A DNA stretch of 64,000 bases from Locusta migratoria (GCA_026315105.1 CM048744.1:655219676-655283675), one strand, 5' to 3'. Shown: positions 35,760-47,073, counted from the first letter of the stretch. Program-made: numbers and translations. Notes: a model not told the origin generated them from the letters alone.

Positions 35760-36300
35760 ATTACTCTATGTTCACAATAACACACTAGGTCTATATACAG
35801 TAATTTTAGATATATCAGTTATTTTTTACAAATATATTTCTAGTCTTAAGTGTTCATTTTCCTACTAAGTAATTACTTGTTTTTACCTTTACACTATGTA
35901 CAGTAATATGTAATGTACATTTACAATACATCAGCTATTTTTCACAAATATAGGTCCTAATTCTTATGTTAGGTGTTCAGTTTTCCTACTTAGTTATTAT
36001 ATGTTCATGCAAATTTAGGTACTATATATTGTTGCTTTAAATATTCATCTATAATGTAATAACAATTATTTAACCTAAGTAGTTGTAGCCTTTCACTAAA
36101 GGTGTCGTGATCATCTGCATCTTTTATTTCTTGAGGCAGACTCTTGTATAATTTTATTCCAAGGTATATTACACTATTTTATGATTTTTTCTTATTTGTT
36201 ATAGTTAGATTAGACAGTGCCTGGATCTAGTGTTGACGTCATGTATTGTGCTATTTGTGGCACACAGATGAAGATTTTTTTCTTTATGTACATTATGTTT
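35760..36300 (-). pseudogene. LINE C-terminus and 3' UTR, minus strand
   Basis: The minus strand encodes PQEIKDADDHDTF after a one-base shift, then a frame ending near MNI, homologous to the C-terminus at 15780-15903 (IKDVNDHHTF). Below it lies the 3' UTR with the duplicated 'gtgttcaKttttcctact' segment (35812-35876 and 35929-36000). Confidence 0.6.
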
Positions 36301-36409
36301 TACGAGATGGAATACTGTAAATGAATATTGAAAATTACTGTATATAGTGACCTACATAGAAAGTGTATTTCTTAACTTGAGCTGTGCTTTTATTTGTTAT
36401 TTTAGCTCC

Positions 36410-36592
36410 AGCACTGATAATAGCTATCATGTAGCACACGGGAGCGATTGGAACTGCGATTTAGTGTCAGATCTAACACAGCATATAGTAATTGATGGAA
36501 AGTCATCGAACAAAACAAAAGTGATATCTGCCATTCCAGACACAAGTGTTTTAGCACCTCTAATGCTTGTTGTATATAAAAAAATCTTTAGG
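36410..36592 (+). pseudogene. LINE reverse-transcriptase fragment, left of hAT insertion
   Basis: The frame reads QHIVIDGKSSNKTKVISAIP and DTSVLAPLMLVVY, the RT block usually written 'V..GVPQGSVLGPLLF..YIND'. It breaks off at 36592, where an 8-bp duplication starts. The next RT block resumes at 37515. Confidence 0.8.
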
Positions 36593-36980
36593 TAGGGTTG
36601 CCAGATTTTTGACGCAAAAATGAGGATATTTTCTATATTTCAGGATGTACACTGAGGACACTTTCCATATTTTAAGTTGTTTACAAAAGAAACCAAAACG
36701 AATAATATTAGACAAATCAGACATTCTTATGTACAGCAGGAGCCATGCCCTCTATAGTTTTCATTCTGCTTAATCCTTTATGTAAGTTCCTTTTGTTGAC
36801 ATAATTCAAATGTGTAAAATTAAATTTTGAAATAGGAATTCCTTTTACAGAGTCAAACATATCAGTCTATTTTCCTTTTTTGTCCATTGTGCCTGAATTA
36901 AGGACAACTACCTAAGAACACAAACGTTATGGGCTGGCACTGCAAGAAACTGTGCAATTTAACCAGTCCGTTAAACAGTC

Positions 36981-37026
<46 letters not shown>

Positions 37027-37506
37027 AACTTCAGATTTTTCATTGTATGATTTGAAAATTGGCCAAAACACTTACCACCATTAATTTCAGTATTTTTGTC
37101 CAACAGATATTTTATAAAATTTTCTACATAAGTTCAGAATACATCTTGAAAATCAAGTCTCTTAAAACTAGAATTCAGTGTCTTGTTACATCCACATATT
37201 CAGATACTCAGACCATAACATCGATTGTAAACAATATAAATCCATATTTTCCGTTATACATACCAGATTTTAGTTTTGGACATATAACAGACAACTATAA
37301 TCGAAGAACAAATTATGTACCGTAATTCAAATTCTAGAGGTAAAAAGTTTTTACCTTGTTGATAATACAAGCTGAAAACAAAAAGTAAAAGATCATTTCC
37401 CAAAACTAAATAGTGCAGACACTACCAGAAACAACAAAAATATATGTGGATGCCACATTAAATGGCGAAAATGTGGACATGTCTGCATAAATATCTGGTA
37501 ACTCTA
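36593..37506. mobile_element. Non-autonomous hAT-like element splitting a LINE
   Basis: 914 bp. Flanks TCTTTAGG (36585-36592) and ACTTAAGG (37507-37514) match at 6 of 8 positions, as expected of an old 8-bp duplication. Termini are inverted: TAGGGTTGCCAGATTTTTG at the left and, on the other strand, TAGAGTTACCAGATATTTA at the right. The 'TAGGGTTGCCAG' terminus is characteristic of some hAT lineages. Contains a pure T run (36984-37023) and no transposase. Confidence 0.82.
36984..37023. repeat. Poly(T) tract, about 40 bases
   Basis: Uninterrupted T run in the middle of the hAT-like element; may be the A tail of a small retroposon read in reverse. Confidence 0.95.
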
Positions 37507-37514
37507 ACTTAAGG

Positions 37515-38285
37515 AGACAATTTGAGCAGCCCTCTTAGAATTTTTGCAGATGATACTGTTGTTTATCGGTTAGTAAAGTCACCAAAATATAAAAATCGAC
37601 TGCAAAATATTTCAGATAAGATGTTTGTATGGGGCAAAAAGTGGTAACTGACCGTAAGTAATGAAAATTGTAAAGTCTTCTATATGTGCACTAAAAGTAA
37701 TCTGTTAAATTACATTTACACACTAAACCGTTAAATATAAAACTTCTAAATTCAACTAAATACATAGGAATAATAATTTCAAACAACATAAATTGGAAAA
37801 AAAAATCGCAGGTAAGGCGAATCAAACGCTACCTCCCATTGGCAGTGTACTTGAAAGTAATACTAAAGAAACTTCGATTTGAGCATCATATTTTGGAGTA
37901 TTGCTGATAGTGGGATCCCCACCAAATGGGGCTGATAGAGGGTGCAGAGAATGTTCAGAGAAGGCAACTCGTTTTGTATTATCGTGATACAGGGGAGAGT
38001 GTCACGGTAATGATGCACGATTTGAGGTGGAAATCTTTAAAAGAAAAGTGTTATTCAATGTGGCGAAATCTATTTACCAAATATCTATCACCAACTTAAT
38101 CCACCGATTGCTAACGTATTTTGTTAGCGCCACCTACATAGGGAGACATGATCATTATAAGAGATATCAGATCGAAAATCGAAAGATTTAACTGCTATTC
38201 TTCCTGCATGTTATAAGAATGGAACGATAGAGAAATATTCTGTTAAATGTTGGATAAACCCTCTGACAGGCAGTTAAATATAATT
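37515..38285 (+). pseudogene. LINE reverse-transcriptase fragment, right of hAT insertion, to ORF2 end
   Basis: Opens with SSPLRIFADDTVVYRLV, the catalytic F-A-D-D motif of non-LTR RT. Later, in shifting frames, come VQRRQLVLYYRDTGESVTVM, HDLRWKSLKEKCYSMW, LFTKYLSPT and a final segment. This is the thumb and C-terminus of the same broad RT class as the LINE at 50909, which has VEKIQRRAARFVTG in the corresponding place. Several stops; dead. Confidence 0.82.
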
Positions 38286-38289
38286 TTCA

Positions 38290-39150
38290 AAGTAAATACA
38301 TGGATGTAGAACGAAAGCTGTCGACTAGTTTGTCATCTGTTGACATTTTATGGAAAAAGTTTGTTCACACAGCTGTTTGCATAGTATTTAAGTTATTTGG
38401 TTTCTTCTTCTGGTGTGACCATTCTATTCCTATAGTTGATAGATGTTTTCATGTAGAAGATGACCTCCATGCAGTGGCTTCCTCCCTGCTTTCTCTATTA
38501 AAGTTAAGTGCCCCTTACTTTATGTACAGGGTTGACAGACACAAACTTTACTGGCATATTATTGCCATGCTTTCTTCTACAGAAAAGAGTTTTGAATGAG
38601 CTACAATAGCGATATCCAATGAACTGTAGATAGTAATCATCTCAGTTTGGTACAGAGCAATGAAAATTTTTTACATCTGAAGCGGTGTCTATCATACCAC
38701 ATAACTATAGATGCACTTTTTTATGTTCTGCAGTGTTTTACACACATTTGACTTAGCAATAGTGCAGCCAGGAATGTTTTGCATAAATGTACTACATCTA
38801 GGGCCTTAAATGCATCAATACTTTAGTCAGCTGCACATAAATTCAAATGTATGTAGGTTGAAACACGACTGTTTGTCGCCTTTCATATATTTGTTTGTTT
38901 ATTTCTGTGAAGTTAGAATTTAATGTCGCTAGATTATCATTTTGTTAAAACTTAAACCCCACTCTCTTCAAGGCTTGAGGAATAGCATTTTTATTTCATG
39001 TGTTAAAATATTAGTTAATATTTTTAGGTTTTTCCTATTTTGTTATGTTGATAATTTATTATTATATTAATTAATGTGGCATAAATGTGGCTTCTCCGCT
39101 ACACCACTGTCCCTGTGAGAATGTGTACTTGTCTTACTTTTAAGTGGATG
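38290..39150. other. No feature recognised
   Basis: AT-rich. A 99-codon plus frame at 38300-38599 has no domain that I know and is probably chance. Confidence 0.45.
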
Positions 39151-39350
39151 TGCGAGAATCTATGGCTGTCTGAATGTGGGAAGTGATAGCTCGCTTTGCA
39201 TTGTTCTCTCTGGCTCAGTGTCGATAGCTGCTGATACGGTAAAGAGGTTTCTACATCCTTTGGTTACAACCTAGTCAGCGAGCCACCTCCAGCGCGAGTC
39301 TACTCGCTCTCCATCCCCACCACCACTGATCTTGGATATTCCGGCTTCCA

Positions 39351-39410
39351 ATGGCTTCCCGCATTTCGTGGCAGCTCGGTCTGGCCATTCTGTGCTGGTC
39401 TTATGGAGAG
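39351..39410 (+). CDS. First coding exon of a secreted or membrane protein (signal peptide)
   Basis: Twenty codons, MASRISWQLGLAILCWSYGE, end exactly at GGAGAG|GTAAGG, a near-perfect 5' splice site, in phase 0. The peptide has a short basic n-region (one Arg), a hydrophobic core LGLAILCW and a small-residue c-region, so a secretory signal peptide is likely. Upstream, 39180-39350 is GC-richer and CpG-containing, fitting a 5' UTR; CTCAGTG at about 39212 could be an initiator. The ATG has C at -3 but G at +4. No later exon was recognised within 24 kb, as expected if introns are long. The product cannot be named. Confidence 0.55.
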
Positions 39411-39416
39411 GTAAGG
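39411..39416 (+). promoter_or_regulatory. 5' splice donor GTAAGG
   Basis: AG|GTAAGG context following the signal-peptide exon. Confidence 0.6.
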
Positions 39417-39841
39417 TCGGATCTGTTCTTGTGTTTCATTGTCTAGACGTTTAAATTAGATTCTTGAAGTTGGAATCATTTTTCGCAATATTTTCTCCGA
39501 TCGTGCGCAGATATGTGTTCTCGTTTTTCAATTCAGTGATTTCCAATAGATAAACGCTGTGTGTGATTCTAGTTGCAGTTCGATAAAGGCCTGGTATGTT
39601 AAAACCTTTTGTGATCATGTGGCGGTGTATGAACTCTATGTAAATACTTTCTAGCTTTGTGGGGCCCTATTTCTAATAGGTGATATGTTCACTTTTGTAT
39701 AGTGCATGTAGAAATCTTCTGATCGTTTTCTTCAGTGAGTGATATGTGTTCCACATAGTTGGTTCATAGAACAAAGCCTTCAGCTTCCACTCTTGTTTGT
39801 TCCATGTCCATCAGGCAAGTAACTACGCGGGTATCCTTACA

Positions 39842-40165
39842 TGCTGTAATTCTTATTTTTATTTTTCCGACTTTGTAATTATTTCACTTTTGTGGTTTTT
39901 CTGAGACAGGACTTTATCCGTCTCTGTAAGCGCTACCTATCGCATGTAGATCCATTTCTTTCGCTTATTCATGTAATTCTAAACATTTCTATGGGTTGTA
40001 TGCCGTAATTCTTATTTTTATTTTTCCGACTTTGTAATTATTTCATTTTTGTGGGTTTTCTGAGACAGGACCTCATCCGTCCCTGTAATCGCCCCCTACC
40101 GCGTGTAGCTGTATTTCATTCGCTTCCTTACATAATTCTAAGCATTTCTATAGGTGTAGTTAATT
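39842..40165 (+). repeat. 159-bp tandem duplication in the first intron
   Basis: Unit 1 (39842-40000) and unit 2 (40001-40160) share long identical runs such as 'ttatttttatttttccgact' and 'ttctgagacagga'. A third, much decayed unit seems to follow to about 40225 ('gtagttaattttctttactt'). Confidence 0.88.
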
Positions 40166-40229
40166 TTCTTTACTTTTCGGAAACTGAATTTATTCAATTT
40201 TATCGGTTTTCGAAACCACGTTGGTCAGA

Positions 40230-42018
40230 GCTCCGACTTTGAGGGTTTGCAACTAGTCGCCTGAATTGACGCCACATCTCATATAGAACCAGTACCTAGA
40301 TCGATTTCTGACAGACTGCAACTTAAGAATCCACCGTGATTTTGTATAATGAATCCGATTTTCAACCACTTCACCTTCAGTAGAGTGTGTTCTTGTAACG
40401 TAGCCACGTGTCGCCATTAGCGTGTTTCCTCGCGATCCAGTTCAGACGTAATTTAACTTGGCTATACACACGCACCATCTCAAAACAGGCACGACAGACC
40501 AGAGCCAACTTGAAAGTGTTTTTCTATACTGTGTTTTGTGCTACCTCCGACTTGCTGAATTTCGCCTACGATAGTAGCGCCTGCTTCTGCCTCGTCTCAG
40601 CACGCTGGTTTTGTTGAGTTTCGCTGTGGCATTGCGTGTGTGTGAGCGATTGAGTGTTGTTTGTGAATCCTTCCCCCCCAGTAGCGTTCAGTTATGTATA
40701 ATTTAGGCTTGCCACCATCCGCATTAGTCCGTGTAAGAGTTGCATTTTTATTGTATTAACAAAATTGGTTCCCCATTTTGCTTGTTTTCTATCTGAATAA
40801 ACAAGTCTAAGTTCAGCATAATCCATAAGTTACCAATAAATTGTAGTTTTGCAGCACCTTCCCTCTTTTATTTAGTATTGTTCTTCACAAGTGCTGAGAA
40901 CAAGCTCAGATGCAATGTTTCTTACGTCTAAATTCCGTTGCGCCATAAATGTTTTCTTAGCCACCTTTCTACGATAACTTTAATTGTGGTGGCTTGCTTA
41001 TTAATGTCTGTGTGTAATAACGTTTGAGCTGCTATGTATATTGACCACTGTAGTATTAACTTCCTGTTATTGAAGTAATTTGAAACGAGTCAGTTCACAG
41101 TTTGGGTCAGGGAACAAGGCTTTATAGCAAGGAGTAACCTGTAGTTTACACAGACCTCATTTGCTAATTTTAGTGATAAAACAAAGGTCTTGTTATGTAC
41201 AGTGGTCGACTTTAAAGGTCTAACTCTGTTCACTTAAACCGCCTCCCATGTTGTAGTTTTGATTGATTATTCAGCAACATTTTCCACTTTGTCTAATAAA
41301 AGTCTCTCTGTTCTGATATGCTGGTAGTGTGGCATGGCAGATTCATTGTAGTGCAAAATATTTTCCTAGGAGTAGGCCTTTTACATTGCATTCCTTATCT
41401 TTACACGTTTTTGTGTGAAAAATAGTAGTTCCAGATTTTACAATATTCAAAACACAATCTAAATTATATCGTTTTGAGGCATCTTCAGTTACGTTGATAT
41501 TCCCTCCACATAAATATTAATATCACTAAAATTAAAAGCAGGAATTAAGGACAATGAAAACTCTCAATTCAAGCTCTAATTTCTCTGATGTTATTATGAT
41601 GACCATTTCTCCTCACATAGGGGGAAATCAACACTATATTTTCCAATTTTGTTAATAAATAAGTTGATCTAAATTTCATTACGTCACCACTATTGCAACA
41701 AAAATGTTGTTTTGGCACACTGACTCAAATCATACCCACGATACTCTCTCCCCTGTGCGATGATAATACAAAACCACAAGCCACAATTTGTCCTCCTTCA
41801 ATTCTATTTGACAAGGATCCCACACTTTGGAATTATACTTCTAAAGAGGATGGATATGCACAATGTAGGCAGTCTCTTTAGTATTTCTGCAACTCTGTAA
41901 CTTATCTTATAAAAAGCTGCAACAGACCAGAGGTAGGCCCTACAGATCTTGTTATCTTTAAGTACCATTCTACATTAAGTTCTAATATATTGACTGACTA
42001 TTGAATATGTTGGCTTAC
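40230..42018. other. Intronic or intergenic DNA; relatively GC-rich to about 40720
   Basis: No exon identified on either strand despite looking for the next minus-strand exon of the exchanger gene (expected to continue after GNSIG with a D-x-x-x-D segment). Confidence 0.45.
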
Positions 42019-42172
42019 CTCCTATACTGTTTCCCCAAGCCAGAATTGATAATCCAATTGTAGCTTCAGATATTCTGAAAATTACTCCAGCACAGAGTAA
42101 GATATTTACAACCTCTCCAGCTATGCGAAAAACTATAACCATAGCACTTACAAAGCCTAGAAATGCAAAAAT
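42019..42172 (-). CDS. Internal exon of a Na+/Ca2+ exchanger, NCLX (SLC8B1)-like
   Basis: Encodes 51 residues, from IFAFLGFVSAMVIVFRIAG through EVVNILLCAGVIFRISEA to TIGLSILAWGNSIG, plus the first base of the next codon. The C-terminal part is an alpha-repeat of the CaCA superfamily: 'L.ILAWGNSIGD' carries the ion-coordinating Asn and, in the split codon (G|AC or G|AT), the expected Asp. Two hydrophobic segments match transmembrane helices. On the minus strand the exon is preceded by TTTCCAG and followed by GTAAGC, and the reading frame is open across it. 'N.L...GVIF.IS.A..GL..LAWGNSIGD' fits the mitochondrial exchanger, which moves Ca2+ out of the matrix for Na+; other SLC24-type exchangers are possible. 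Neighbouring exons were not found. Confidence 0.78.
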
Positions 42173-43809
42173 CTGGAAACAAATATGAATCAAATGAATA
42201 AAACCGTAAAATTGTAACACGTTTACAGTCTATCATCAAATTATGTTAGATTAGATTAATTCTTGTTCCAAAGACCATGAATATGACAATTCATAAAGGT
42301 GCTTAATAAAAGTTACATTTTACAAGACATTCAATTCCTTTTTTAATTTACTAATTGATATCTAAAAATTCATGTGTAGAATATGCCCTTGATAAAAAAT
42401 TTGAATTTATTTTTAAATTGTAGTTGGTGATCTGTTACACATTGAAGTGTCTCAAGTACTACATGCTTTCCCCAGCTAGACAAGATGACCACATGCATTA
42501 GTTTTGGGTATTTATTGAGGTTTATTTTTGGATTATAGGTGTCCTGAGCTATTTCTTTCTTAGGAACCACCTAGTTGTCAAAGATGTACAACCAGAAGAT
42601 GTCATGGGATATAATGAACTCTGTGGAGACTTGGGGTAAACAAGAGACGATGTGAAGTCAGTTCAGTTGTTGTTCGTTTTATTTTGTTTTGATTTATTTT
42701 ATTTTATTTTATTTATTTATTTATTTGTTGTAATCAGTTACGAGAGATGTCTTCGATATGTAACATGTTCCAAGTATGGTTTCAATGATATTTGTAATTG
42801 CATCTGAATGTATAAGTGTAAACCAGATGATGTTCTTAATGGAGTTGTATTAAGGACTAATTAAAAACCCATTTTTTTAATGTTCAACTTGAACTGCACT
42901 GTGTACTTATTTAATTTAAGTGTTATATGCTGGTTAAAATACTTCAACTTTTCTATATATCTTATATACAGGAAAAAAGTCTGATCGACCAGAGTACTGA
43001 AATAACTGTTACTAGAGGCATGAGTTTCAGGATCTATACAGTTCTGTATGACATTAGAATATATGAAGAAGACATTTGCTTACATGATGGGTTTGTGAAA
43101 AGGTAGAATCATACGGGACATTACAATGTTTGATGTTTTTGGTATAACCATAGAGTTTTGTGGCAGCATAATTGACCCCTTTCTGTACCAAAATTAGATT
43201 TCATCATCAGTAATGAAGATAATCCTGTCCTGTAGCGTTGTAGTTAAGCAAACTGCTATTACTTTTTAATTGGGTTAGGTTATGAATAACAAATTATATA
43301 CATGAATATATTGCCTACATCATGAAAACTACTGTAAAGATCTCTAGAACCTTAAATAAATGCCTGCAGAATGTTTTGGGTGGGTTCCAGCAATTATTCT
43401 GATCACAAACTTATGTGCTGTGAATACCTTTTTACTCAGTGATGAAATACTCCAAAATACTAAGATTTGTAATGCGACAAGATGTGCTAAAGTAGACCTC
43501 ATTTCACACCCTGTGTTCTTCTCACTGAATGATGTTAGTGACAGAAAATTTGAGGATTGGTTTTTTAAGTATTGTACGAAGTCTGTGCGTGCTCATGTCT
43601 GTATGTGCAGCCACTGACTAAGTATGACAGATGACAGCAGAGCTTTTACTTGCTGAAGGGAGACGTACTCCATGAAATACTCCATGGAAGCACATGTCAC
43701 TACAGAATGTCCAGTGGAAGAGAGACTGTTGAATATCGTAGATTTTACGTGCTAAATAAGCCAGAGAAACGTAAGGTCGCAAAACTACAGAGATAAAAAG
43801 CGCCCAAAT
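42173..43809. other. Intron or intergenic; ATTTT-rich microsatellite
   Basis: ATTTT/ATTT repeats at 42676-42727. 'tagattaattcttgttccaa' at about 42247 resembles a LINE 3' end I associate with locusts, but this is memory only. No exon recognised. Confidence 0.4.
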
Positions 43810-43890
43810 TTATTTCAGTGTCGATCAGCCTGCCAGACAAGAAGTCAAGATTGCTACATACCTTACTAAGTAATTAATAACGACCATTTA
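43810..43890 (+). repeat. Dispersed repeat copy 1, interrupted by a Helitron
   Basis: Shares 'tttatttcagtgtcgatcag', 'cctgccaga', 'aagaagtcaagattgcta' and 'gaccattta' with 48602-48682. After the Helitron it resumes at 47038 with 'tcaagaaataa', just as the uninterrupted copy does at 48680. Confidence 0.88.
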
Positions 43891-43945
43891 TCTTACATCT
43901 TATAAAATAGGCTGTATGCGTGTATGTATGTATGTATGTTCCACA

Positions 43946-44290
43946 TCTTCTCCTAAACTACTGGACCAATTTCAACCAAACTTGGTACATATGTTCCTTA
44001 ATATCAAGCAACAATCACTGTCGAGATAAGAATCACCTACGACATATACGTAAGGAGATATGACGTCATAAACAACAAGATGCGCGAAAAACTGCTGCAT
44101 CAAACGACAATGCTACTCATTTTCTCCTAAACCACTGGACCGATTTCAACCATATTTGGTACACATATTCCTTATGTAAGATATCAATTTCTGTCGGGGT
44201 AAGAAGCACATACGACAGATGGTTCAGGAGATATTATTTAATCAACAATAGGAATCGCAAAAACTGCTACATAATGCAAAGAGATTTTAT
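43946..44290 (+). repeat. Helitron internal tandem repeat, about 174-bp period
   Basis: Two units beginning 'ttctcctaaacYactggacc' at 43948 and 44122, sharing 'atttcaacca' and 'ttggtacayat' further on. This phrase is typical of non-coding leaders of animal Helitrons. Confidence 0.8.
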
Positions 44291-44779
44291 AAATACACCA
44301 CATGCGAATGACAGTACTTGGCGATTTGAAACAAACTTTAAACACAATTTCAAATCTTTATTAAACTTTTTCTTGCAGCCAACCACATCAAAATAATGAA
44401 AGGAAAAAAATTATCGCTTACTACTTTTCTGCTGTTCATGCAGCAAAAGTATGGCATTCTGTATAACGTTACGATTTATAATTTCTACACTACCAATTGC
44501 ACTCTCATTTTTCAGACTTAATACGCATTTAAAGCTGAATGTACGTTCGAAATTGTGTCACAGTACCACACGTAGTGCATGAGATATGAGGACGTAAAGA
44601 GTAACATCCCTGGAAAACCGCTCCATCAAGCGTCACGTTTTAATCTATTACTTCTTTACTACTAACCATAATCGCAAAAGATTTTACCGACATACAGCAC
44701 TTATACAAGTCAATATATTCCTGCAAAATTTTACAATTGTACAACATATATATACTAATAATAAATTTGTAAATGTAGG

Positions 44780-45400
44780 CCTGCCGCTATTCGCTTCCAT
44801 CTTCAAAACTACTGGGCGAATTTTCATGCGAATTTTCACAGGAAACATGAGCGTAGATTGGTTCAGGAACTAGGCATAATTTCATCAAAATAGAATCACA
44901 AAGTGTTTCCATAGACCATCGTGTCTGTCTGTTCATCTATTAGAAACCACTTCTCCAAACCTACTTCACGAATTCGCATGGGGTTTTAACAGGTAACTTA
45001 AGCGCACTTTGGGACAACATATAGACTTAGTTTAATAAAAATCGGATCACGGAAAGAAGAACATCAAAATTTAATGTTTTTCATCGACAACCGTCCTGTC
45101 TATCTTTTTCTTTCGTCTCCAAAACTAATAGACGTATTTTCAGAGGGTTTTCGCAGGAAACGTGATGGTATCTTGCGGTTACAGAAAATCTGCAGGTCAC
45201 AAGATTGGATGAGAGAAAGTAAGATATCACACTTTAAACATTTCTCTGAAAGCAGTCACATGTGTCTATTTGTAGAGAGTAATCTCCAAAAGTAGTAAAT
45301 GAACATTCATGGGGGTATCACAAAAAATAGAGAATATCCTGGGGCAACATATAGGCTTCATTTTATCAGAATTAGATAAAGAAAGTAAAATATACCGTAA
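44780..45400 (+). repeat. Helitron internal tandem repeats, diverged, about 150-190-bp period
   Basis: Four units starting near 44800, 44950, 45115 and 45285, each with a 'ctccaaaactactag/gggcg' type start, 'cacaggaaac' like middle, and 'gggacaacatatagacttag' or a variant. A further echo is at 46410-46460 ('ggggcaacttcgtttcataa'). Confidence 0.65.
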
Positions 45401-45686
45401 TATGAAGTTTTAGGAACAACGTAATGCAGCAAATGCATAGCACTGTAGTTCGTTTGAAGTTCTGGGCAGCAATCGGATTATTCCCCTTTGAAAATACTAC
45501 TTACTCTTTGACTTTTCAAATTTAACATATTTCTGAAAATCGGTTTCTTGGTTGCTATGTTCTACGAAATATGATTCAACGCAATGAGTATAAAAGTGAT
45601 ACAATACTTGCCGTGTTTAATCCATATATTTACATACTGGTATCATTTTTTCCCCTTTATTGTGATTTTGAAGCCAACTGTGTAAA

Positions 45687-45879
45687 TGAAATGTTTGTAA
45701 ATCTATTGGACCAAACTGCATGGTCATCAGTCCTTAGCTTACAAACTACTTAAACCTAGGTAAACTAATCTAAGAACAACACACACACCCATGCCCCAGG
45801 GAGGACTGGAACCTCCACGGCGAGAAACCGCGCGCTCCGCTGCGAGACGCTTTAGACCGCTCGGCTATTCCACTGCGGC
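45687..45879 (-). mobile_element. tRNA-derived SINE (type 1 variant) in the Helitron
   Basis: Minus strand: head with CGCAGTGGAATAGCCGAGCG and a degenerate B-box (GTTCCAGTCC). Body contains the complement of 'gcatggtcatcagtccttag'. Flanked by a 17-bp duplication with one mismatch, GAAGCCAACTGTGTAAA (45670-45686) and GAAGCCAACTGTGTGAA (45880-45896). Younger than the Helitron. Confidence 0.9.
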
Positions 45880-46576
45880 GAAGCCAACTGTGTGAAACAG
45901 TTGGCAGGATGGCAGCAGCTGCGGTGGCTGCTCTTCAACCATGTGACATACAGGTGAAGACAGAGAGTAAAAACAATGTATAAAACAGAGGATTAAAATT
46001 GCGGAATTTAAAAACAATTGACACACAGAGTTTTTGATGGACTAAAACGTACATGGACAAACGGGACAAACATATATCAGAGAATGAGAACAGACGAGTA
46101 GTAATAAAACACACACAGTCAGTAAAAACAGTTGGCCACGGCGATGATTTAAAAGTACATCGCAAAAACACTAAGGACAAACACTAAGACAGTAGACGGC
46201 GCACAGAATAAAACTTGGGGACGGCGATTACGGAGGCACTGATTAAAAATACACACGACACTGGATACACTAGCACTGTAACTGGTATCACAGTCTGATG
46301 TGTATGTATAACTGCTATGGAAGTTTAAGTCACACTTGGACAATATCGCATCTAACGGGAAGAGAGCCAACCGTAAGAATAATAATTATTTTCAGTGATA
46401 TTTCTACTTCATTAGGGAAGTACTTGCATGGGGCAACTTCGTTTCATAAAAATGGAATCAGGATTGTTTTAGATGTAGGTTATGCTTGAATATGGATTGC
46501 ATAGTACAGAAAACAAGCGATAGAGACGCTGTAGTGCACCAAAGAACTAATAAATACCGCTGCTGCATAATAAGTA

Positions 46577-46622
46577 TGGGGTAGTGGAAGGAAGAAAAAA
46601 GCTTGGGGTTTAACGTCCTGTT
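46577..46622 (-). mobile_element. Fragment of SINE type 2, 3' end
   Basis: 'aagcttggggtttaacgtcc' preceded by 'ggaaggaag' is the reverse complement of the 3' end of the SINE at 63526-63778. Body lost. Confidence 0.7.
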
Positions 46623-47000
46623 GGAAGGTGGTAGTACAGCAGGAAAGCGAACGACTGTGATATAATTAAGCAATCTTATGTCTACGAATACCAACGAACA
46701 TTAAACATAGTGTTAATGATTTCGCTTTGTGTATTAAATACTTAACTACATTTCTTTGCTTATTTTGTCACTTTTCACTTTTTGTATCAAAAATTTTATG
46801 AAGATTCATCATTTTGGACAATCAGTTTTACTTACATCTGACATCTTTACGAAGATACATCGTTTCGAACAATGACTTTTACTTAAAATTGACATCTTGG
46901 CTAGGACAACTGAGTTTATTGACAGAGCGATCCAACAAGGATTCTATTTTTACTGGCTGAGTTCGGAACCCTAAAAAGTCACGATACACACAGGCACTCT

Positions 47001-47037
47001 TTCAACAACTGTTGTGAAGCACGGGCATATAAGCTAG
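47001..47037 (+). terminator. Helitron 3' hairpin and CTAG terminus
   Basis: Stem ACAAC/GTTGT with flanking TTC/GAA pairs and one bulged base, then 15 bases, then CTAG. The hairpin acts as the transposition termination signal of Helitrons. Confidence 0.85.
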
Positions 47038-47073
47038 TCAAGAAATAATAATCAAAATAATAATAACCTTTAA

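Larger units (their letters stand above)
43891..47037 (+). mobile_element. Complete non-autonomous Helitron
   Basis: Begins with TCTTACATCTTATAAAATAG and ends with AAGCTAG, inserted between A (43890) and T (47038), as Helitrons require (5' TC, 3' CTRR, A|T target, no duplication). A hairpin (TTCAACAACTGTTGTGAA, 47001-47018) lies 15 bases before CTAG. Boundaries are confirmed by the empty paralogous site at 48682. It is 3147 bp, has no Rep or helicase frame, contains two sets of internal tandem repeats, one SINE and the tail of another, and must depend on a helper for movement. Confidence 0.93.

Noticed and set aside
43360..43617. 85-codon plus frame near the exchanger exon, considered as another exon
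   Set aside because: Wrong strand, no exchanger motifs, no matching splice sites.
43914..43940. GTAT-type short tandem repeats as a CRISPR or satellite array
   Set aside because: A brief microsatellite in the Helitron leader; no spacer structure.
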